DNA of 64,000 nt from Stenocarpella maydis (GCA_002270565.1 CM008199.1:113398-177397); one strand, 5' to 3'; shown: positions 20,275 to 30,577, numbered from the stretch's first letter. Made by a program: numbers and translations. Notes: a model not told the origin generated them from the letters alone.

Positions 20275-23268
20275 ATGAAAACAATGAAAAAAAATAAAAA
20301 TTTTGGCCCACGGATAGAAAATGCTCGCTACGTTGGTCCCCTATCAAGGCGTAGCCGTCAAAGTATAGACTCGCCTTCTAATCCCCATGCATTGTTCGGT
20401 GAGGAGACTTTGTCGGTATCAGGCTTAAGAGAAGGGACTACAATTTTAAAAACAAATGTAAAGAATAATTCTAAATTGAGACCATTTAATAGAATATTGG
20501 GTGATGTAGGAAAGATGCAATACTTTCCAGCATGATCTAAAGAATGAAGAAATAGTGTTTACCATTATAATAGTAATTTAATCAAGAATTTTCCTGTATA
20601 CGATATAAATATTTATAAAATAATAAAAAGCTATTTTAATATGTTTTTTAATCATCAATTTCTTAAATACGATTATATTCGTCCTAAAAGAAGACGTTTA
20701 TCTTTTAATAAAATTTTTTTAGCTAGACCTGAAATTAAACATACTAACTCTAAAGCTATTATAACTCTATATGCTTTTAATAGAGAAAAGTTTGCTTTAT
20801 TAAAAAAAATGAAAATTTTAACTAAATTAACTAAAAAGATAATTAAATTTGTTCAACGAAAAAACTGTTTATTAAAGATAGAAAATATTTTTTTTAAATT
20901 TAATATGATTTTTGCGATATTAAAAAATAGAAATCTACTTCAAGATTTTTATGCTTATTATTCTACTTTAAAAACAAGTAAAATAAAGGCAAAAGAACAA
21001 GCAAATAAATGAATAAAATTGATTTTTAAGAAAGAACTTACTTTAATTAGAAAATATAAATTTAGACTAAATCTTAATAAGTATAAATTTGAAGATAAAT
21101 TATTATATGGATTAAGTAATATTATAAGAAAGCTTTATAATAAAGAAATAGAATTTAATATTGTTAATTTAAAAAATATAGTTTTTAATACAGATTTATT
21201 TACGGAAATATCGACATTAAAAATTAAGAAAAGAAATGCTAAAATTGTCAAAATAATGAACATTATGTTAAATAAAGCTAACTTACCTTATTTTAACAGA
21301 ATCCAGGAAACAGGTAGATTAGATAATAATGTAAGTCTTAAGTTAGTAGAAAATAAATATAAAACTCTTAATATAAGAAATATTTTAGGTACTAAATTTA
21401 AGGCGCAAGCTCTAGATAAACTATTAAATAAAATATATATCAGTATTAATGATAAATTATCACCACAACTAACTTTAGCTCGCCTTGGACCTAAAAATAG
21501 AATAAAGGGATCTAATCATCGGTCGGGTAGCTTACGTGGCTTTATTTTTGAAAAAAATATAGAAGCCTTATCCTTTGCATCAGGGTTGTATGATATGGTA
21601 TTTAATTCTATTAAATATAAAAACATGGCCGGAGTTAGAATGGAAGTAAAAGGAAGGTTAACGAAACGTTATAGAGCTGATCGTAGTGTTTATAAACTAC
21701 GTTGAAAAGGGGGTTTAAAAAATATCGACTCTTCTTTTAAAGGATTGTCGGTAAGAAAAAACCGTGGTCACCTTAATCCTAATGTTGGTTATTCTATTTT
21801 TGCATCTAAACGTCGTGTTGGTGCTTTTGCTGTAAAAGGTTGAATGGCCGGAAAGTCATACTCAACAGTAGCTAATCAGGTAAATAATTTAACTTTAGCT
21901 ACTAAATCGAATGATCTTCCTATTTTAAATCCATGAATTGTTACTGGGCTTTTTGATGCAGAAGGTAGTTTTAAGATTGCTATTGTTAAAAATAACAATA
22001 GTAAAACAGGTTGAGTTATTAAATTCTGTGTTGCAATGTCTATGCTAAAGAAAGATAGATCTACACTAGAACAATTAACAAATTATTTTGGTGTAGGTTG
22101 TATTCGTGAATTAGATCAAAAAAATTTACGATTTTACATAGAATCTTTGCAAGATTTAACCGCAGCTATAAGTCATTTTGATACGTATCCTTTGTTTACT
22201 AAAAAGCATGAAGACTACTTACTTTTTAAACATGCTTTTGAGATAGTTAAAAATAAAAATCATTTAACTATGGAGGGATTAAGACAAGTAGTAGGGATAA
22301 AAGCTTCTCTAAGAAATAAAGGATTCTCAGATAATTTAAAGGAAGCTTTTCCAGATATTATTCCTAGCATTGTTTCAGTTACAAATACTACCTCTGGTTT
22401 AGTCGGGATAGATCAAAGTATTTTTTCTCCTTGATTATCTGGTTTTACTTCTGGAGATGGTTGTTTTTATGTCAGTATTACCGAATCAGGAAAGCATGTG
22501 CAAGTACAACTAGTTTTTTCAATTACTCAACATATTCGTGATAAAGCTTTAATGAACAGTTTAATATCTTATCTTGGCTGTGGAAACATAAAACACCATG
22601 AAAAATATTCTTGATTGCAATTAGTTGTAACGAAATTTTCGGATATAGATGAAAAGATCATTCCAATTTTTAGAGAAAACAAGATATTAGGTGATAAATT
22701 TAAAGATTTTCAAGATTGATGTAAAGTAGCTGAATTAATGAAAAATAAAGCTCATTTAACTACTGATGGTTTAGAAGAGATACGTAAATTAAAAGGAGGT
22801 ATGAATATAGGAAGAAGTTTGCTTTTACCTGTATCAAACCAGCCCGTGTTAAATAAAGCGAAGTTACCTAAAGGTATACATTATTATAGTACGGGGGCGC
22901 AAGCTCCACCTGGTAATGGTAATGTCATTCTTGCAGCTCACTTGATAGGTCAAGGTGTATATATTATTCCATCTTATCATAGCGATGAATTCTGAAATTA
23001 CTTAGAGGAGTGTGTAAGAGGTACTATATTTTATTATCCAAGAATAACCGGATCCTTTGACTTATGTTTCCTTTTTAGTACTAAAGATGGTAGTGGTGAA
23101 TTAAAGGGTGGATTCTTAGCTTATAATACAGATTTTCAACCAACTTCAGTTTCAAGTCCTACGCAATACATAAACAGTCTTCGTAGTATTTTAGATAATA
23201 AACACATTGAGTATTCATCTAAGTTTCCTTTAACAGGAGGAGGTAGTTTATTTGTTGGAAGTAAGTAG
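20275..23268 (+). CDS. rps3: ribosomal protein S3 fused to a LAGLIDADG endonuclease plus extra C-terminal domain (997 aa)
   Basis: One open frame under code 4. Residues 1 to about 540 are Rps3 of the small mitoribosomal subunit: a basic N-terminus, a Lys/Asn-rich middle, and the conserved C-terminal part LAALG-like LTLARLGPKNRIKGS, GVRMEVKGRLTKRY, and AFAVKGWMAGKSYST. In-frame LAGLIDADG follows: motif 1 WIVTGLFDAEGSF (about 555-567), motif 2 WLSGFTSGDGCFYV (about 721-734). A further ~145 residues (about 850-997; GQGVYIIPSYHSDEFWNYL, GELKGGFLAYNTDF, NSLRSILDNKHIEYSS) match nothing I recognise. Endonuclease insertions in rps3 are known in other ascomycetes. The tail may be a displaced or new domain. 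Starts upstream at 20218 or 20164 are also possible; ATG 20275 is chosen because it precedes the Lys-rich start. Confidence 0.88.
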
Positions 23269-24074
23269 ATTATATTGGAAGTAAGTAGATTAATTTAGTA
23301 CACTTCTTTTTTTTGGTCAATCGCAGATATTACACAGTAGGTTGGTAGGTAGTTTTAAATGTAGGCGTGTTATATATAATAAAAAAGTGAATACATAGTC
23401 TGAACCATTTTGTAAAAAATGGAAATATTTGGTGGCTTGACTGCCTTCGGAGCAGCCAGCCACAAATTTAATGATAACAATTTGAACAGGCTAATTTGCG
23501 CAAGAGTGTACAAAATGAGTGCGCGGTTTGGCACCTCGATGTCGGCTTAACTTATCCTCCGGGATGCAGGACCTCGGTAGGGTACGACTGTTCGTCGATT
23601 AAAAAGTTACATGAGCTGGGTTAAATACGTCGTGAGACAGTATGGTTTCTATCTTCTAGAGGGAATTAGAATAAAATAAGGAATAACCTAGTACGAAAGG
23701 AACGTGGGGAATTAAGTTATTCTGGGTAATACCAGGGTACACTTTATTAACCTCTGGTTTACCTGTTGTTTATACGCCCAATATTAATTTATGTATAGGT
23801 TTAAAAACCTCTTTATACAGGGATGTTACTTTCACTTAGGTAGATAAATAGTATAGGCACGGCAGGAAAGCTAAGTTAGTCCAAGATAAGTGCTGAAAGC
23901 ATCTATGCACGAAGCTTACCTTAAGATATTTCTTAAATATGCGTAGTACACTACTACGAAGGAAATTATCATCATAAACATAATTTCAATAGGCTTTACT
24001 TATAAGAATCAAGAGATTTTGAGGGATAAAGTACTAATTTTATAATTTACTATTTTAGCATATATATTACATTT

Positions 24075-25855
24075 CACCACCTACCTTTGGTGGCAGTTCT
24101 TGGCTTCGCCACCCCCCCCCCCGCTTCACTCCTTGAGCCCTAAAGGGCGTAAGTGAAGCGAGGGTACAAAAAAATTCTCTTTTTTTTTAATGAACATATT
24201 TTTTTTAATAAAAAAAAAATAAGTTCTTTGATTTTTGGAGAGGAGTAGGCATAGATTAATTTAAACATATCAGAAATGAGGAGCTTGCGCCCCGTTTATT
24301 CTTATAATCTAAGTTTGGTTTAATTACTCTTATACTTAAATAAGCACCAGATAGTGCAATATGAATTCACTCTCTCTCTTCTACGTTAAACTCCTATTCA
24401 GTAGGTGAGATATCAATGATTTACTTTAACACGTAAATTGTTGCACAGATGTTCGATTCATCTATGGAGTTAAATAATGTGATCGTTGTAGAGAATCTTA
24501 CGCAGTAGCTTGTGTGTTGCAAGCTTTGCAACACATATTATCTTTTTGGCCAAAGGAGGTTTTTCATTAAACATTACGCAATAACACCTTTCTGCATCGG
24601 TTACGCAGCTGGCTACGCAGCGGTTATGGCTCAGTAGAGGGGAGTTGCGGTATATATAAATCAAACTAACTAGTAACAATGAAATTTTTAATTCAATGAA
24701 CACAAATTTTGATAATTTTCGGTTACATCCGGCATGAGTAACTGGCTTCAGTGATGCGGAGAGTTGTTTCAATATAGCAGTTTTTAAAAGTTCCAGCAAT
24801 AAAACAGGGTGAGGGGTTAAGCCCACATTTCGAATTGATTTGCACAAGAAAGACGCGGATCTCTTAAAACTTATTAAGACATATTTTGAGTCACTTAGCG
24901 CCAATGGGGACATCTTAAATAAGACTTCAGATTCTAATGGCATGTTAACTGTTAATAGATTGCAAGGTTGCAGCATAGGAAATTTATCTGTATCAGGTAG
25001 TGCCGAAAAAGCTTCTTACGTAGTATCTTCTCTTGAAGAGTTAAATTTATCATTGCTCACTTTGATGGTTACCCACTTTTAACTGAAAAACGGGAGAGCT
25101 GGCCTACGGAGGGTTTTAAGAGAAATAGTCTTTATGATAGAACGAAAAGAACATTTAACTATCGAGGGACTTAAAAAAATTGTTAAACTTAAAGCTACAT
25201 TAAATTGAGGTTTATCTGAAGCACTAATAACAGCTTTCCCTTTCCAGATAGACACTTTAGAAGATAATATCACAAGTAAAGAGGCTGTGATTAAAGGAGA
25301 TTTAAAGGGTGCGGAGGCATTAGGACATAGTACAGCAAGTTCCCACACTGAAAAAGTTACCTTTAATCCACAATGGCTTGGTGGGTTTGTTTCAGGAGAC
25401 GGGTCTTTTATGATCCAGGTAGAAAAGAAATACGGAAAGTATTTTCCAAGATTAATTTTTCAATTAACTCAGCATTCATGTGATACGGTATTAATGGTAA
25501 ATTTAACTTCTTACTTAGGTTGCGGAGGGGTATCGAAAAATTCAGAAAGTACATCGGCGGTTAAATTAAGAGTAACGAAATTTTCAGATATCTCTACTAA
25601 GATTATACCGCTGTTTCATTAAAATCTTATACTTGGTATCAAATCTAAGGACTTTGCTGATTGATGTATAGCGGCAGATATTATTAAAAATAAAGGTCAT
25701 TTGACTCAGGCTGGATTGGAAAAAATACAACAATTAAAAGCTAACATGAATAAAGGAAGAGGCTAATAAATTTTAGCCTGGTGTTACGGAAACGTTGGTC
25801 AAAGGGGGGGGGGGCAGGGAGGGAAAAGAACAATATGAGAAGTTAAGGTAGGTAA
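24075..25855. mobile_element. inserted segment between the two copies of the rnl 3' end
   Basis: Bounded by the copies at 23907-24074 and 25856-26008. It contains a GC element near 24103-24165 (TTGGCTTCGCCA, C-run, CTTGAGCCCTAAAGGGCGTAA), an AT-rich stretch, a dead LAGLIDADG gene (24696-25766) and a G-run at about 25805. Same architecture as the nad6 3' region. Confidence 0.65.
24696..25766 (+). pseudogene. decayed LAGLIDADG endonuclease next to the rnl 3' end
   Basis: ATG 24696; motif 1 reads WVTGFSDAESCFNIAV. The frame is lost after a GC insert GGCCTACGGAGGGTTTTA (about 25100; the same 18-mer occurs near 30447). It recovers with HLTIEGLKKIVKLKATLNWGL, then motif 2 WLGGFVSGDGSFMIQV (about 25373-25420), then a TAA at 25620 inside PLFH-NLILGIKS. 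The final stop is at 25764-25766. At least one frameshift and one nonsense change make it non-functional. Confidence 0.8.
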
Positions 25856-26008
25856 GCACGAAGCTTACCTTAAGATATTTATTAAATATACGTAATATAA
25901 CATTACGAATACTATATAGGCTTTTTTTTTTTGTAAGAATCAAGAGATTTTGAGGAATGAAGTACTAATTTTATAAAATACTTATATAGTTAATATATAT
26001 TACATTTT
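25856..26008 (+). pseudogene. rnl: second copy of the rnl 3' terminus
   Basis: GCACGAAGCTTACCTTAAGA, TTAAATATACGTA, ATAGGCTT, AAGAATCAAGAGATTTTGAG, AAGTACTAATTTTATAA and TATATTACATTT follow in the same order as at 23907-24074. They correspond to the last LSU helices. This copy is contiguous with trnT, as the native end should be, so it may be the original displaced by the insertion; the copy joined to the rnl body would then be the incoming one. Confidence 0.8.
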
Positions 26009-26013
26009 TATAT

Positions 26014-26085
26014 GCCTGGTTAGCATAAATAGTAATGCAATTGTTTTGTAATCAATAGAAGGGGGTGCAATACCCCCACTGGGCT
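26014..26085 (+). tRNA. trnT: tRNA-Thr(UGU)
   Basis: Acceptor GCCTGGT/ACTGGGC, anticodon arm ATTGT-TTTGTAA-TCAAT, T arm GGGGG-TGCAATA-CCCCC. First tRNA after rnl, as expected. Confidence 0.9.
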
Positions 26086-26157
26086 ACTACCGACTTCATA
26101 GCTACCGTGCTATACTGGCTGCCTAGCAGCCATGCTTATGAATGGCTGCATACTGAC

Positions 26158-26240
26158 TTCGTAGTCAGCCAGCAGTACTTCTTTATCCCCTCCTTCCTCC
26201 TCAACAAGTTGAGGAGGAAGGAGGGGATAAGAAGCAGTCA
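26158..26240. repeat. long near-perfect hairpin between trnT and trnE
   Basis: TTATCCCCTCCTTCCTCCTC and its complement, joined at CAACAAGTTG, form a stem of about 27 bp with one bulge. Related shorter forms occur in rnl intron 3 (about 14696-14755). Confidence 0.7.
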
Positions 26241-26292
26241 GTATAGGACAGAGGAGTGACCTTCGGAGGCGGCTTGGCCGCCGTCCGAAGGC

Positions 26293-26369
26293 GGACTGGA
26301 TTAGTAGTCAAGTGGTATGACACAGCTCTTTCAATGCTGGGATCGCGGGTTCGAATCCCGCCTAGTCTA
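26293..26369 (+). tRNA. trnE: tRNA-Glu(UUC)
   Basis: Acceptor GGACTGG/CTAGTCT (two G-U pairs), anticodon loop CTTTCAA, T arm CGGG-TTCGAAT-CCCG. It sits directly downstream of a GC hairpin block (26240-26290). Confidence 0.9.
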
Positions 26370-26594
26370 CAAGGTAGATAGCTCCTATGGTACTTTGAGT
26401 GACATTTCGCATTTTTTTATCCTTCCTGCTTCCGAAGTCAGGAAGGATAGTTGACTTTGTTATCTCTATGATTAGGTGCGTCTGGATCCTACCTGGCTGG
26501 CCTCCGGAATACTTCTCGACGTAGTAGGCCTACTACGTCTAGAAGTATGGCAGTCAGCATGGGTAGATGCGGGAAACTCTATTGTCTCCCTAAA
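26370..26594. other. hairpin-rich spacer
   Basis: Inverted repeats (CCTTCCTGCTTCC/GGAAGG, CGACGTAGTAGG/CCTACTACGTC, CATACTTCT/AGAAGTATG). No gene seen. Confidence 0.55.
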
Positions 26595-26667
26595 GAGGCT
26601 ATAACTTAATTGGTAAAGTGTACTGCTCATAACAGTTTTTATAAGTGTTCAAGTCACTTTAGCCTTA
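26595..26667 (+). tRNA. trnM: tRNA-Met(CAU), probably elongator
   Basis: Acceptor GAGGCTA/TAGCCTT, D arm ACTT/AAGT, anticodon arm ACTG-CTCATAA-CAGT, T arm AAGTG-TTCAAGT-CACTT. Confidence 0.9.
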
Positions 26668-26670
26668 TAG

Positions 26671-26742
26671 TGCGGGTTGATGTAATAGTTAACATATTTG
26701 GCTCATGCCCAAAAATTAAAGGTGCGAATCCTTTACCCGCAT
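26671..26742 (+). tRNA. trnM: tRNA-Met(CAU), probably initiator
   Basis: Acceptor TGCGGGT/ACCCGCA, anticodon stem TTGG/CCAA with loop CTCATGC, T arm AAAGG-TGCGAAT-CCTTT. GC-rich anticodon stem pairs next to the loop favour the initiator role; the assignment between the two Met tRNAs is an inference. Confidence 0.88.
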
Positions 26743-27387
26743 AAGAGGGGGGGGGGGCTTCGTTGTAAGTTCCTTATATAATATAATTCCTAGTTTTGTA
26801 TAGGATAGTAAACTTGTTTGTTTGCTGACAAAGTATGCCAGCTATACTTCAGCCTGGCGAAGCACCCATACTTCTGCGTACGAAGTCGCCAAGAAGTATG
26901 GTTGGACAAAAAATATATTTTTTTTTATAAGACTTCTCTTGACTGGCTGCTTCAGCCTGCCTTCGAGTACTACTAAGTACTCATGTCTGGCCATGCAGAC
27001 TTATCTACGAAGTGGCTATACTGACTTCGTAGTCAAGAGAAGTACCGTAGGTCTACTACGGTACTACTGGCGAAGCAGCCAGCCAGGAGTACTTCGTCAG
27101 AAGATGCATTCGTGCCGACTTTTCCTAAGGTACGGAGGAGTACGGAGTACGGAATCCAGACTGACTTCGTACTTAGGTTGGAGTACGGAGTACTTCGTCG
27201 TTAAGTACCTGCCTGCCATATCCCTAAAAGGGGGGGGGTATGGCAGTCGGCAAGGAATCAGGAGCCTATATATAATTATAAATTTATAAGAAAGGAATAA
27301 AAATGTTATTTGAATACTATAAATAAAAAAAAAACAAATAACATGATTGTTAAATATACTAGGTTTAACTAATTTATTCAATTTTTA
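26743..27387. other. spacer of stacked hairpins
   Basis: Dense GACGAAGTAC, CTGACTTCGTAGTCAG and GGTACGGAGTACGG-type repeats with a G-run near 26747 and 27228. Reading frames here arise from the repeats and show no protein family. Confidence 0.55.
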
Positions 27388-27470
27388 ATCTGAGTGCTGG
27401 AATTGGTAGACAGTGGGCACTTAAAATGCTCTGATTTAATATCGTAGGTGTTCAAGTCACCTCTCAGATA
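27388..27470 (+). tRNA. trnL: tRNA-Leu(UAA)
   Basis: Type II: acceptor ATCTGAG/CTCAGAT, anticodon stem GGGCA/TGCTC with loop CTTAAAA, long extra arm, T arm AGGTG-TTCAAGT-CACCT. Confidence 0.93.
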
Positions 27471-27675
27471 AAATTATTATAGTGATTTTTTATTTTAAGT
27501 GGACCTACATCGTCGTCAGTATGACTGGCTGGACATATTTTTATGAATCTGCTCTTAATTCATAAAAAAGTAGTAGCAACCTCCTAAAATTATAGCATAC
27601 CAGCAAACTTTTTAGGTACCTATACTTGATCAGGCTAATATATAGGACCGAGTAGGGGGGGGTGAGGTTAGGTTA

Positions 27676-27748
27676 GGGGATATAGTCTAGTTTGGTAAAA
27701 CTCTAATTTTGCATATTAGTATCCCAGGTTCGATTCCTGGTGTCTCCA
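27676..27748 (+). tRNA. trnA: tRNA-Ala(UGC)
   Basis: Acceptor GGGGATA/TGTCTCC with wobble pairs, anticodon arm CTAAT-TTTGCAT-ATTAG, T arm CCAGG-TTCGATT-CCTGG. Confidence 0.92.
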
Positions 27749-28095
27749 TCCTTTGTTTATTAGTAAATGGTACCTTTGTATCCAGCCTGACGAAGTCTGG
27801 ACTGACTTCGAAGACAGGACTCCTTCGTACCCCCCCCCTGGGGGGGGGGGGGGTTAGGGGATTAATAATTTTTATTCCTTTATATACATTATATAGGTAA
27901 TATATAATGGGGGTAGCTTCATATTCTCCTGCGGAGACTTGAAGTGTAGTGTGGTAGAAGGTAGGAGGTTACACACGGGTTACACACATACCTTGACACA
28001 ATGGCGGAGCGTCAGGGGGGGGAGGGGGGGGGGTCAGATCTTATAACCAAATAGATATTATGACAGTATTTATAGTTAAAACTAGGGTGTGTATC
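27749..28095. other. spacer with C/G runs
   Basis: CCAGCCTGACGAAGTCTGG hairpin, a C-run/G-run pair (about 27831-27853) and another G-rich run (about 28015-28033). No gene seen. Confidence 0.5.
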
Positions 28096-28168
28096 GCTCG
28101 AGAAGCTCAATTGGTAGAGCAGAGCATTGAAGCTGCTTTGGTTGTAAGTTCAAGTCTTATCTCGAGCA
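28096..28168 (+). tRNA. trnF: tRNA-Phe(GAA)
   Basis: Acceptor GCTCGAG/CTCGAGC, D arm GCTC/GAGC, anticodon loop TTGAAGC, T arm GTAAG-TTCAAGT-CTTAT. Confidence 0.92.
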
Positions 28169-28994
28169 AAATATCCGTAATTAGTATATGGCCGAAGGAC
28201 TATTTTATAATTATCTTTATTATTTTTTTTTTGTTTGTAAAAATTATAGCAGCCTTGACTTCGTAGGGCTAGGACTAGGTCATTAGCCCTAGCCCGTAAA
28301 TCAAAAAGCTACCTTTTGATTTACCCGACTTCTCTGCCAGCCTCCTGCAGGAGGCTGGAGGCAGGAGGCAGAATGGATGGAGAAGTGGCTATACTTCTGT
28401 CGACGAAGTCGCCATGCTTCAGCAGTGCTTCGCCAGGCTCGCTCCAACAAGTTGGTATTTCGCCCACTCAAGCCCGAGCTTGCGGATCCTTCGGATACCG
28501 ATAATAGGAATGAATGCTCTCCGGCTAAAGATTAGAGGTAAACTCCCGCTGAGCAGACTGATCGATCCATTAGACGTGCAACTCGTCTCCAGGGCATAAG
28601 ACAACGAGGTCCATAAACCAGGTACGGGCGAAGCCGCTCATATGAAATGACAGCCCCTTATTTTGTAGACGCTGTCCTAAATCGAAAATGAAAAGCCTTT
28701 CGAAGCAAAGGCCAATTAGTTAAGACTAAATTAGCTAACAATAAAAAATGGGTTCGGAACTATTTGTCCGACGATGAGAAAGTGGAATCGTAAAGAGCCC
28801 CCCCCCGTCCTTGTCTTATTTTTTAACGAAGGATTAGTAGCCTTTAGTTATCATATCAATTTTATCCGTACGCCTATAAACAAAGATTTTACTAGTCTTA
28901 GCCCAGTCAGGCGGAGGAGGGGACTATAAAATTGTCGAATTTAGTTAGGGGGGGGGGGGGCTAGCTCGTGGTGGGGTAGTAAACCCTTCTTATC
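28169..28994. other. 0.8-kb spacer with dispersed repeat module; trnK not found
   Basis: Contains palindrome CCAGCCTCCTGCAGGAGG (28337-28358 with its complement) and the repeat module at 28573-28650 that recurs at 30210. It also has a C-run (28801) and a G-run (28950). Frames on both strands around 28316-28604 overlap one another in repeat sequence and resemble no family. Confidence 0.5.
28573..28650 (+). repeat. dispersed module, copy 1
   Basis: GACGTGCAACTCGTC, CATAAGACAACGAGGTCC, ATAAACCAGGTACGGG and CGAAGCCGCTCATAT match 30209-30290 in order with point differences. A partial third copy (ATAAGACAACGAAGTC) is at 30310-30336. Confidence 0.65.
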
Positions 28995-29078
28995 AGGGAG
29001 ATGAAGAAATTGGTAAACTTAGGTAATTTAGGCTTATCTGATCGCGAGATCTTGCAGGTTCAAGTCCTGTTCTCCCTA
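28995..29078 (+). tRNA. trnL: tRNA-Leu(UAG)
   Basis: Type II: acceptor AGGGAGA/TCTCCCT, anticodon arm GGTAA-TTTAGGC-TTATC, extra arm GATCGCGAGATC, T arm GCAGG-TTCAAGT-CCTGT. Confidence 0.9.
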
Positions 29079-29563
29079 TGTATTTTATTTTTTGTCTTGC
29101 GAACTCCAGTTATAAATTAGTTAATTTGGGCTCTTATACTGGCTGACTTCGTAGTGCTAAGCAGTATGTCTACTTTTCCTTATTAGTTAGGAGAAAAACT
29201 CTCTACCTGGCTCTTTTTATAATAATAAAAAGGGGTAAATAAGCAGCAGGTAAATTCATTACCTTAGTATAAAATACCCTTCATAGGGGTTGTTCTAGTT
29301 ATATTATTTTAGTTTTAGGGTAGGAAGTTTATTTGTATTATTTTTAAGGTTATGAATTAGATAGAGATTTTTTTAGCCTAATTTATCATTATGAGATAAC
29401 TTTAAATTAATTAATCGTAATATTGTGTAGGTTATGAAGGAGTTCACCTGCTCTTTTATCTAATTTATTATTTTAAAGTTATAATAAAAAGGTATTTATT
29501 AAATAATGTACGTGTCTTCGTATAAACCAAGTATACTTCGTAAACAGAAATATTTACCCTAAA
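29079..29563. other. AT-rich spacer
   Basis: No gene, tRNA or strong repeat recognised in this 0.5-kb stretch. trnH, expected near trnQ, was not seen. Confidence 0.5.
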
Positions 29564-29636
29564 TATCTTGTGGACTAAAGGGTAAGTCTAGAATTTTTGG
29601 TGTTCTACAATGTGCGTTCGAATCGCGCCAAGATAA
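29564..29636 (+). tRNA. trnQ: tRNA-Gln(UUG)
   Basis: Acceptor TATCTTG/CAAGATA, anticodon arm AGAAT-TTTTGGT-GTTCT, T arm GTGCG-TTCGAAT-CGCGC. Confidence 0.88.
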
Positions 29637-29868
29637 ATTGGAAAAATTTAGCCATACTGACTGGCATACTTCGTTAGCTAGAAGTACTCCTGACGAAGCC
29701 GTTAGTATAGTAGTTATTATGGCGGCTTCGCCGGGGGTAAGCTAGGGAGAGAAGTCGCAGCAAAAGTGTACTTCGTCGTTAGGCAGTGCAGTCACGACGT
29801 ACTATTAAAATAATAATGTCTTTTTTACTACTAGGTACCTAATTGGGTGGTGGTACTCCATCCCTAAG

Positions 29869-29939
29869 TTCTCATTAGCTCAATGGTAGAGCCGGATACT
29901 TCTAATATCCTGATTTTAGTTCGAATCTGAAATGAGAAA
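29869..29939 (+). tRNA. trnR: tRNA-Arg(UCU)
   Basis: Acceptor TTCTCAT/ATGAGAA, D arm GCTC/GAGC, anticodon stem GGATA/TATCC with loop CTTCTAA, T arm TTTAG-TTCGAAT-CTGAA. All stems pair, so this is the best candidate for the functional gene. Two diverged copies with other anticodons lie at 30508 and 38799. Confidence 0.92.
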
Positions 29940-30208
29940 CGGTAATAGCTTTTTTTTTTTATTGGTGGTAGTCGTATAACTAAGATTATTAATACTACTA
30001 CTACTACGCATGCATTATTGTTATTTCGGTAATAGGTAGCTAATAGTAGGTAGCAGGAGGTTTGTTAGTTAGCTGCTTTATGATTAATATTTAGTTTACT
30101 TTAAATTTGTATAAACTAATAAGAGGTAATATTTTTTATTTTAAAATATTCTTTAATGTTTTTTGAGATATGTTAGGTGCTCATAGTTATCCCTATAAAA
30201 TAAGGATC

Positions 30209-30290
30209 GGACGTGCAAATCGTCCACGGGGGCCAACAAGACAAGGAGGTCTATAAACCAGGCAAGGGCGAAGCCGCTTATATTAAAAGT
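30209..30290 (+). repeat. dispersed module, copy 2
   Basis: GGACGTGCAAATCGTCC, GACAAGGAGGTCTATAAACC, GGCAAGGGCGAAGCCGCTTA; see 28573-28650. A partial copy follows at 30310-30336. Confidence 0.65.
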
Positions 30291-30507
30291 CCCAAAAATT
30301 AATCGATTCATAAGACAACGAAGTCTATAAATCAGGATAAACTTATAGCAGCCGACCCGCTTTAATCCCTGCCTCATTATTTGATTCTTCTACGAAGGTC
30401 AGAGGTTAGTTTGCATTAGTGCTTGACTAGCATGATAGTAATGTTCGGCCTACGGAGGGTTTTAGTCACAGGTGGCCTAGATAGAACTGGGCCACCCCTC
30501 ACTTAAG

Positions 30508-30577
30508 TTCTTATTAGCTCAATGGTAGAGCCGGATATTCCGAATATCCTGATTTAGTTCGAGTCTGAAATGAGAAG
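30508..30577 (+). tRNA. trnR: trnR-like copy with anticodon CCG
   Basis: Same body as trnR(UCU): acceptor TTCTTAT/ATGAGAA, D arm GCTC/GAGC, T arm TTTAG-TTCGAGT-CTGAA. The anticodon loop is TTCCGAA, which would read CGG (Arg). The loop bases extend the stem into a perfect palindrome (GGATATTC C GAATATCC), so the loop may not present the anticodon. It may be a new Arg tRNA for CGN codons or a decaying duplicate. Confidence 0.65.

Larger units (their letters stand above)
19653..23484 (+). mobile_element. group I intron 5 of rnl (rps3 intron)
   Basis: Inserted within GGGAT|AACAGGCTAAT, the classic Pezizomycotina rps3 intron site near the peptidyl-transferase region. The core includes TTGAAGCGAAATTTATCTT, GTTCAACGACTAATAGG (5' part), TACATAGTCTGAACC and the 3' end AACAATTTG. 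It holds the rps3-LAGLIDADG fusion and the 7-bp tandem repeat at 20070. Confidence 0.92.
8376..24058 (+). rRNA. rnl: large-subunit ribosomal RNA, six exons and five introns
   Basis: Exons by match to conserved LSU segments: about 8376-9084 (GGAAAAGAAATCAA, TACCTTTTGCATAATGGG, GATAGCTGGT); 11595-11859; 13554 to about 14500 (GGGAAACAGCCCAGA, CTTAGAAGCAGCCAT, GAGAATACGAAGGCG, GAACTCGGCAAA); 16293-16652 (AACACAGCAC, CTGCCCGGTGCCGG, GGTCCTAAGGTAGCG); 18915-19652 (AGACCCTATGCAGCTTTACT); 23485 to about 24058 (AACAGGCTAAT, GGCACCTCGATGTCGGCTT, GTGAGACAG, CCTAGTACGAAAGGA, GTGCTGAAAGCATCTA). The gene ends and the exon 3/intron 3 border are approximate. A GC cluster (14227-14299) lies inside exon 3, in a region where fungal LSU length varies. 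The 3'-terminal part is duplicated at 25856-26008. Confidence 0.9.

Noticed and set aside
24470..24976. 168-codon frame on the minus strand
   Set aside because: It lies antisense to the LAGLIDADG pseudogene at 24696 and shows no family features; a shadow frame.
26822..27289. 155-codon plus-strand frame between trnM and trnL
   Set aside because: Made entirely of GACGAAGTAC/CTGACTTCGTAG hairpin repeats; the Tyr/Ser-rich translation is a product of the repeats.
28316..28604. Three overlapping short frames on both strands
   Set aside because: They overlap in a palindrome and a dispersed repeat, and no reading resembles a protein.
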